From positions 1-25,168 of the forward strand of contig JAWLFI010000013.1 in the NCBI GenBank assembly GCA_041685645.1: a stretch of 25,168 nucleotides of DNA, written 5' to 3'. The notes beneath the pieces were generated by a model, which was given only the letters and a program-made list of their open reading frames with translations, did not search any database and was not told where the DNA came from. This stretch comes from JAWLFI01 sp041685645. GTDB taxonomy: Bacteria; Bacteroidota; Bacteroidia; Chitinophagales; Saprospiraceae. Below, in pieces: positions 1-8,600 of the stretch (positions are counted from its first letter, which is position 1; every line of letters starts with the position of its first letter). A program made the translations under genes and the position numbers.

Positions 1-2649
1 ACATCCCTCCGTAACTGAAATATCCACTTCCGCTTGCGGAGGAGTTGCAATCTCAATAGTCGTATCCTTGACAGCTGTGCCACAATCATTACTCACCTCC
101 AATACAACTGTATATAAACCATCATCGCCATAGGTGTGCGTAGGGTTCTCCTGATTGGATCCGTTACCATCTCCAAAGTCCCAATCAAAAACATCTGCCC
201 TCAATCCGGTGTAATTCAGGTCAATAGTACGATCGGTAATCTCTATGTCAAAATCAGCCGTTGGATCATCACCTACCACGATATAATTCAACTTGGTCTC
301 CGAGTCCGTTCCCTCTGGATTTGTAACCGATAAAGTCACTGCATATTCTCCGGGCTCATCGTATATCACTGTGGGATTGGGATCGGATGAGGTTGCGGGA
401 ATCCCACCATCAAAACTCCAGTCATGGGACTGGGGAAATTCAGATGAAAGATCCGTAAAGTTGACAACCATGGAGACACAGCCTTCAAGTGGATCTGCTA
501 CAAAATCAGCAGTGGGAGGCTCTAAATCATAACAATCCGTTTCAACCCATAAACGGTCGATATAAAGATTGTTGCCACCCATGTGTTTATTGCGAATGCG
601 GAATTGAACGTCGTCTTCTCTGGTGAAATCACTTAAGTCGATCGCCAGACACGAATGTCCGGGAGACTCCAAACACCACTCCTCGGCGCTCTCGGGAACA
701 AAAGAAGAACTCGTATTAAAGTGTGTGGAATAGCTTTCATTCCCATCTTCAAAAAAGCCGACGACCCATTCAAAGGTAGTTCCTCCATCGCGCGATGCAT
801 ACACGACCAGGGAGTCACTTACACCGCTCCTTCGAGTCACTGCATAATCGATAAATAAGGTGGCAGAATTATAAGCTAACAAACTAAAACTGGGGCTGAG
901 TAAATCATCAAAAGCTCCATTGGTATTATTGAAATTATCTAACCAAAGAACTGACTCACCATAGGTACTACCCGAAGTAGTTGAGGTGGTTTCAAAACCG
1001 GGCCCTGCTGGGTTGTCAACAGAGTAACCTCCCAATCCATTTTCAAAATCTTCATAAACTAAAATCTCACTTCCATTATTATCAACTGCAATGTAGTTCG
1101 AAAGCTCCAGTTCATCAGTTTCTCCAGCTGCTGAGGTGACCTCAAGAGTTACGTTGTAATTCCCTGCATTATTATAAGTGACCACTGGATGCTCATCGGA
1201 GCTTGACGAAGGAGATCCCCCCGGAAAACTCCAGTCCCAGTCGGTTGTGTTTTCAGAGGCCAGACTATAAAACTGGACAGTGGCTCCTTCACAAAGGTCA
1301 GTTGCTACCACTCCAAAATCAGCAGTGGGTATATCTGAGTTACAGGGACCTAAGCAGGTAGCATTACTTACCTCATCCATAAATAAATCGGCCACCTGAG
1401 GGTGAAATCCTTCGCCCAAATCGATGCCGACACCACCAATCAGGTGACAATAGCTCATAACTGTTCCCCCGGAAGGTGGCAGAGGACCAATAGGACAATT
1501 TGGATTTTGTGGATAACCAGCTTCAGGACCGCAGCCATCAATCATGGTACCATCACCATTCCAGGCGCAAGCGTGAGTATGTGGCGCCCCAACATTGTGG
1601 CCAATTTCGTGGGAAATAACCATAACCGTCCAACTATATTCCGGGACGTCATTATAAGACGATCCAATGCCGCTATAGGCAACACCCCAAAAATTATTGC
1701 ATAATACATCTAAATAAGCGACACCGCCGCCGCCGCCATACCCAAGCAAGTGGGCTAGATCTCCATTGTAATTTCCATCGAGCTCATCTCGGAATTGGAC
1801 GAGGTAGTCTCCAGACCCCGGACCATCGTAAGGATCCGGCACATCCCAAACTAGTATCTCCTCAACTTCCCAGTTGATATCCTCATTTTCATACAATATC
1901 TTAACCTGAGAAAGAGCCCCATTGATATAATCTAATGTTGATGACATGTCCCCCTTATCCATAAATATATCATGGGTCACTTCAAAATACATATGAATGC
2001 AATTATCAGAGTTCGAGGACTCTGAAGAGGCTGGCTTCTTTCCCGACATATCGTGATCTTCGGTTACATGACAAACATCCGGAAAGTCTAACAGTAAATC
2101 ACCGTTTCTGTAAAAGATATGAACCTTCTCTGATTGCCCTGATTCTTTCAGCTTTCCTAAGGTGTAAGTTTGCCCACCCCATGAAATAATCCCCAAAACT
2201 TCATTGGAAAGAACAGATAGCCCTACTCTCGAGTTGGGGAATCCCTTTATCGACCCCGAATAATGAACGGATGCTTCGGGTGAATGCAATTGATGGTCTG
2301 AGGCTGAGTATACCTGAGCATTATCCAATGCCCCTGACGTTTTCTCTAAAACTAAATCCAGTTGATCTCCACCGGAGGTCATAATCGAAGTGGTATAAGT
2401 TTTAGGAGCTTCTTTTAGTAAGCTAGCGTGAACCTGAGGATGAATAGAAATCAAAACGCCATTATCCACTTCTTCATTCACTCGCTGCAGCTCCTGAGCA
2501 GACAATTCTGCCGGCTGGAATAAATTATCTCCAGAGAGTTCCGTGGTGGTTAGAAAATGTCCCGAACTCGATTGAAACTCTGAGTTCTGTGCTGCTAAAA
2601 ATGCCCCCACAAATAGTATTACTAATAAGGTCCCAATTCCTCTTAACAT
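1..2649 (-). CDS. secreted reprolysin-like (M12B) zinc metalloprotease with PKD domains, partial (3' end outside window)
   Basis: The reading frame is open from an ATG at 2649 to base 1 (883 codons, no stop), so the C-terminus lies outside the window. Residues 1-22 form a signal peptide (charged start, hydrophobic LLVILFVGAFLAA, then Q). Residues ~25-190 resemble an M12B propeptide. The catalytic core carries the metzincin motif HEIGHNVGAPH: zinc ligands H347, H351 and H357, catalytic E348. The Met-turn is GTVMSYC (M398). The residue after the third histidine is Thr rather than the Asp of snake-venom reprolysins, as in many bacterial relatives. PKD domains follow at ~440-515, ~708-792 and ~793-870, with a MAM/jelly-roll-like region at ~525-705. 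The gene starts 12 bases after the giant adhesin stop, so the two are probably co-transcribed. A type IX sorting domain would be expected at the unseen C-terminus. Substrate unknown; adhesin processing is only a hypothesis. Protease assignment is firm. Confidence 0.93.
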   Translation of the reverse strand, partial: MLRGIGTLLVILFVGAFLAAQNSEFQSSSGHFLTTTELSGDNLFQPAELSAQELQRVNEEVDNGVLISIHPQVHASLLKEAPKTYTTSIMTSGGDQLDLVLEKTSGALDNAQVYSASDHQLHSPEASVHYSGSIKGFPNSRVGLSVLSNEVLGIISWGGQTYTLGKLKESGQSEKVHIFYRNGDLLLDFPDVCHVTEDHDMSGKKPASSESSNSDNCIHMYFEVTHDIFMDKGDMSSTLDYINGALSQVKILYENEDINWEVEEILVWDVPDPYDGPGSGDYLVQFRDELDGNYNGDLAHLLGYGGGGGVAYLDVLCNNFWGVAYSGIGSSYNDVPEYSWTVMVISHEIGHNVGAPHTHACAWNGDGTMIDGCGPEAGYPQNPNCPIGPLPPSGGTVMSYCHLIGGVGIDLGEGFHPQVADLFMDEVSNATCLGPCNSDIPTADFGVVATDLCEGATVQFYSLASENTTDWDWSFPGGSPSSSSDEHPVVTYNNAGNYNVTLEVTSAAGETDELELSNYIAVDNNGSEILVYEDFENGLGGYSVDNPAGPGFETTSTTSGSTYGESVLWLDNFNNTNGAFDDLLSPSFSLLAYNSATLFIDYAVTRRSGVSDSLVVYASRDGGTTFEWVVGFFEDGNESYSTHFNTSSSFVPESAEEWCLESPGHSCLAIDLSDFTREDDVQFRIRNKHMGGNNLYIDRLWVETDCYDLEPPTADFVADPLEGCVSMVVNFTDLSSEFPQSHDWSFDGGIPATSSDPNPTVIYDEPGEYAVTLSVTNPEGTDSETKLNYIVVGDDPTADFDIEITDRTIDLNYTGLRADVFDWDFGDGNGSNQENPTHTYGDDGLYTVVLEVSNDCGTAVKDTTIEIATPPQAEVDISVTEGC

Positions 2650-2661
2650 AGGGTATAGTTT

Positions 2662-5600
2662 TTATTGATCCACTGTAATATCACCGTGAATAATTTCTTG
2701 AGTTCCGTCAGGTAAAGTGATTGAAAAAGAGTACACATAAACTCCGTTATTTACGAGCTGGCCCCGAAATCTGCCATCCCAACCCAATTGGGGGGCATTT
2801 GGAGGAATATTTCTAGTCTCAAACATTTTATTTCCCCAACGATCAAACACCATTAGGGCATCAATATTAACATTTTCATCTGAGAAAAGAGTAAAACCGT
2901 CATTTATTCCATCTCCGTTGGGTGTAAAAATATTAGGAATGTAAATGTTGATTTGGGGCTGACGAATGAGCAAACGGAAACTCGCTTGCCCTGCACAACC
3001 ATTTACATCGGTGATGGTAACCAAATATTCTTCCTCTGATAAAGCAGTGATTGTAGTAGTAAAACAATCTGTACAACTTAGGTTTGTCGGTGGAGACCAT
3101 AAAATATTCGCAATTTGATTCTCACTCAGATTTGTGCTTGCCTCAACGGTAACGGTTTCTCCAGATTCTACATTTGCGCTCACGGGGTCTAAGTTGACAT
3201 TAACCACAGAGCCTTCCTCTAAGGTAACTGTTTGCTCGGCACGACAGCCATTCGCGTCCTCTGCTTCAATGGTGTATGTGCCAGGACTTAAGTCTGTCAG
3301 CCACTCCCCGACATCCACTGACTGCCCTGAGATATTAATACTGATGGGTGGAGTACCTCCGACCTCCTCAACCCGAATGGCGCCAACGTCCCCGAAACAA
3401 AGGATACTATCTACAGAAACCCCTTCTATGGAGAGATCTCCTAGCAACTCTACTGTCACCTCTGTCTCACTAGAACAAAAAGATAATGGATGGATAGCCT
3501 CCACGGAGTATATGCCAGCGCCAGAATAATTGATCACTTGCTCCGTAGGATCTGTCAAAATTTCGCCTTCCGGACTAGTCCAAATGACTTCTGAAGGAGT
3601 CAGGCCACCGGCAGCATTCACTTCGAGACTGCCTTCATTTTCTCCACAAGGAAGATTAATATCTCCGGATATTTCCAAATCGAGGGTGGCGAAATTACCT
3701 TCCACGAAGACACTGTCGCTATTCACACAATCATTTGCCTCGTCTGTAGATCTGAAGGTGTACCAACCACTTTCATTCACTAGAATTCTATTCGTGTCTG
3801 ACGTTATCACATTTCCATCCTGATCTATCCATTCATATAAAATATCAGATGAAAAATACGAGTCAGAAGCATCGATAAGAACTGAAGAATCCTTGCAATT
3901 CAGGTTATTCGGTGGCAAAATTGAAATCCTGGGGAAATCATCAAAGTCTTCCAGATTTATACTTGCGGTGTCCGAGCACAAACTAATGGTGTCGAGTGCT
4001 ATCAAAGTGACTTCACCGGCTCGAAATACACTTACGCTTGCATCTGAAGAGTTCACTTCAGGTCCTTGCCAATTATACAACACATTTTCCTCAATCGTAG
4101 TGGATAAGGTAATGGTCCTGACGGTGCAATCAAACAAGCTATCAGGATCTGCAAAGATTACAGCATCCGGTTCATTGAGGTTGAGTTCAACTCTGACTCT
4201 CTCCACTGGTGAAGCGCAATTGGACACTGTATCTATTAACCTCAACTCATATTCTCCGGGGCCAAATACAACTAAAGAGTCGGCATTTGAAACAAGATTC
4301 CCATCTTCATCTCGCCATTCCACGATGACTGATTCACTAGTGTTGCCCGATAAATTTAAAAGTGTGAATGAGTCTGTTTCACAGTTAATCAGCCCATCTG
4401 GTCCGGCAATCGCAGTGGGTATATTATCATCAACCAGAACTTCTAGACTGTCAGAAATAAAACAATTATCCTCGAATTCCGCAGTCGCGATGTAAACACC
4501 AGAAGCATCTACTATCACGCTATCTCCAGAGTCGGAAAAATTGTTTGGTCCCGACCACTGAATATTTAAAGCACCCATAGCAGTAGCTGAAATGGTAACA
4601 GTACTAACATCGCAAGTAAGCGTTTGATCAGGGCCCATTGTCAAGTTTGTGTTGCACTCGCTACACGGTTCCTGAGAAACAGTTATCTCAGCTACACACT
4701 GAGAGGCGATATCATCTGTAATAGTTAAAGTAATGTCTTCACCATTAGCAGGCAAGGGACTAATATCAACGGGATCTCCGTATTCAAATGGACCGTAAGT
4801 ATTTCCTTCACTGTCCGTGACTCGATATCGCGTCGTAGGACCTTCCACCGTCGTTACTGTTATTTCTACACCAAAAAAGTCATCTGTGTCATCATCTCCA
4901 GTACCATTATTGTCACAGGCAAGTTGATCAAATTCAACATCCAACTCGCAGGGTTCAGAACATGGATCAGGTGCTGGCAACTCAAGTAATAATGTACAAT
5001 CTGAATCATCTCCATCAGAAATGAGAATCTCAGGATTCCCATCATTAATTAAATAGGGACCAAACACTAAGGTATCTCCGTAGTTTCCGCTTGAACCATC
5101 GTCCCCATTCCATCCCGAATTCCCCAAATTCACACCGGAAATAACTACTGTTGCTAAAAAGGTATCATCAAACTCATCATTCAGCGTGCCTTCATTATCG
5201 CATTCAATTTCTATAATATCTGCAGTTAAAAAACAATCATCGGAGCACGGATCCAATGGTCCCACAGATTCATTGAGAAAGCAAGCAGTAATTTGGCTAT
5301 CTGTGAAACTATAATCTAGCGTTTGTCCATTTGCCGGATGAGATAGACGCACAGTATCACCATAGGAGTAACTCCCCTCTATCACATTATCAACTCTAAA
5401 AACAAAAGTTCCATCACTGCCCGCATTAATCGCAGTAATAACGAACTCAATTTCATAAAAGTCATCTCCGGGATCCGACGGAGTGCCACCGTCGTCACAG
5501 ACAATAGAAATATAGTCCAAATCCAGTAAGCAGTCTGAAGAACAATGGCTTAAGTTTGGAATTACTCCAGAAGTAGAGCATCCGGTGGAATCATCCGTAA

Positions 5601-8600
5601 TAGTAAATTCAAAGTCCTGCCCCATAGCATCGACCTCAAAACTGACTGTTGATCCATAGGACTCTCCATTCAGGTCAACCCCATCTCCGGTTAAACCAAA
5701 AGTGGAACCATCTTCACTTGTCACCAAAATTTCAATCACATAAAAATCATCTGTGGAATCCACCGAGGTCCCGTTATCATTACACTCTACAGAAAGAACC
5801 TCAAAATCAATTTCCTGGCCTTCAAAAATGGTGACGGAACTTGAAGTCTGACATCCGTTCCCATCAGTAACAACCAAGTCGTAGCTTCCCGAAGGAACAT
5901 TCTGAAAAATACTATCCATTTGTTCTGTGCCATCTAGTTCATATGTGAAAGGTGGGGACCCAAGTTGAGGATTCACAATAATCTGCCCATTGCTATCTAA
6001 CAAACAAGTTTCAGCAGATATCTCTAAATCGAAAGTCGGAAAATCCACAACGATGAGATCAAGAGCCACAATGGAATAACAGCCTTGACTATTTTCCACG
6101 CGCACAAAAATTTGTTGCGATCCCTGCTGCGTATTCTCAAAGGGTAAATCAATTGCATTAGCACCCATTTCTGCATCTGATTCAATGAGGTGAAAGCTCA
6201 AATCATTATTTACGCCTCCAGTGATTGAATCGGCAAAGGCATCCAAATCAAAACTACTAAAGCCATCTTCACCACAACTAAGGATATCCATCGCATTAGC
6301 CGTTGGCGATGCAATAATTTCTAATTCAACCGATGTAGTAGTATTTGACAAACAACTATCCACCAAATCAAAGGTCTGAGTATAAAAAGTATAGACCCCG
6401 GGATCACTCACTGATGGAGTGTAAGTCGTAGTGGCCTCGGCAAGAACATTCCCTCCACTTGGGGAATCAAGCCAATTCACAGAATACAAGCTCGTATCAA
6501 CAGTGACAGATAATTGCGGTATGCTGTCTCCCTGACATACCTCAACCCTCGGACCACCTTGTGGCGCGGGCACAGCTGGACAATTGCAGTCCGGAGCATT
6601 TACATTAAATGAGCGGGGACAAAACCCACTTGCCAAGATTGCGTCAATAATCAAATTGCTTGAAATTGGGATATTTTCAATGATATGCTCTCCCCCGCCT
6701 AAATCTGTAGGATCACCAGCATTAACAAAGAAAATGGCACCATCAGTAATAGAAATCGTTACGGAATAAAAGTCATTTCCGGTAGTACACTCTACCTCTA
6801 AAATTTCAACAGTTGGCCTCTCTAATACCGTAATAATAACTTCAGCTGTATCTGGGGGACAAGCCTGAGCCCCCGGCACACTGTAGAAGAAACTATAATC
6901 ACCTCCATCTAAACCTGAAAAGTTCACATTATTAGGATTCGATATATCAATTTCTCCACTATGCGGAGAAGACCAGCTTCCCCCACCATCAAAAGGATTG
7001 GTGAGGTAGGAATTCAGGGACACATTGGTAGAATTATCACATACCTCTCCAGTACCTCCATCCCCTGCATTCGGAGGATCTTCTACACTCAAAACAAACG
7101 GTGCTTCATCGGCACAATCATTTCCCAAAAATGCACGCACGTATACGACGATGGAAGAACCCGGATCGTAATCTTCGGGATTGAGAATCTCATTGCCAGG
7201 AGTGGCTGGGGTATTCGTATGATACGAAACATCAAAATTAGTCCCATTGGCATCGGTAACCATGATTTGGGTTAAGTCAAAAGATTCACCTTCGCAAATT
7301 AAGCCATCTAAAGGCTCAATAGTAATATCGGGAGCCAGAGTCAGTGTAACGACTTGTTCGTGAAGTAGCTCGCTGCCGTCGCAAGGATTGGTAAAACTCC
7401 AGATATAAGTGGCCTCAATACCATCGATTTCAACCGATGCCAAAACCTCGCCGGATAGTTCACAATCCCCCTCTTCACCATTATTGTACTCTAATAGAAT
7501 CGGGTCGGGAAAATCTTCTCCACAGTCTAGAGTAACATCAGCCGGCGGATCAATCCATTCTGCATCTGGAGCCGGAGTAACTGTTATTTCACGAGTATGA
7601 GAAAGTAAATTTCCGCAAATATCAGTGCGGGACCACTCTTGAGTTAAATTTCCTCCACAAGCGTCGTATGACCCAAGTAAAACACCGGTGACAGTGCCTG
7701 AAATTAAGCAGTCTCCGCTACTATTATTAGTATAAGTCAATGTTTGATCGATATCTTCAACTTCTGAACAAGTCAAAGTAATATTCCCCGGTGGGTTCTC
7801 CCAATCCGGAACAGGAGCGGGTTCTACTGTCACATTACGACTTGCATTGATGGAGCGGCCACAAGCATCCGTGTAAGTCCAAACCTGTTCCAGGTTTCCA
7901 CCACAGGCGGTAAATGATCCTACATTTGAGCCCTCCACTGAACCTTCAATTGCGCAGTCTCCGGAAAGTCCGTTGGAATAATCAAGGTCCGGGGGTGTCA
8001 AAAAAGTAGCTTGAGTGCAAGTCACTACAATATCATCAGGTACGTCAACAAATTCTGGTGGGTCAGCTGGATTGATATTCACGGTCTGACTGTAAGTTAT
8101 GGTTCTGTCACAATCATCAGTAAACTCCCATTCAAACGAAATCGTGCCGCCACAGGGATTGATTGTTCCCAGTTGGACTCCCTCTACAAAGCCACTAATT
8201 TCACAATCGCCACCAGCTCCATTCGTATATTCCAAATCAGGAATGTCATATTCAGCTGCCTCATCACAATCTAATGTTAGACCAGCGGGAGGATCCACCC
8301 AATCCGCCTGGTCTGCAGGCTCTACTTCAATGACTTGAACGTGTTCGATGGTTCTATCGCAATTGTCGGTAAAAGTCCAGGTGTATGTCACCATTCCTCC
8401 ACAAATATCCGGATCTCCATCTACAACAGGAGCAACGAAGCCTGCGATTTCACAGACACCTGTTTCTCCATTGGAGTATTCTAAATCGGGAGGGGTCGGC
8501 AGTGGAAGCGCATCGCAAGACAATACCTCATTGGCTGGTGGATCAATAAATTCAGCTTGAGGAGCAGGATCGATTTCTATGATTTGTTCATAACTTAACT

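Noticed and set aside
3134..4495. Plus-strand open frames of 97-200 codons opposite the giant adhesin
   Set aside because: They are antisense to a continuous, motif-rich minus-strand gene, are Ser/Thr-rich as expected from complementing Asp/Gly/Thr codons, and show no domain or leader. The same applies to other plus-strand frames across 4500-11200.
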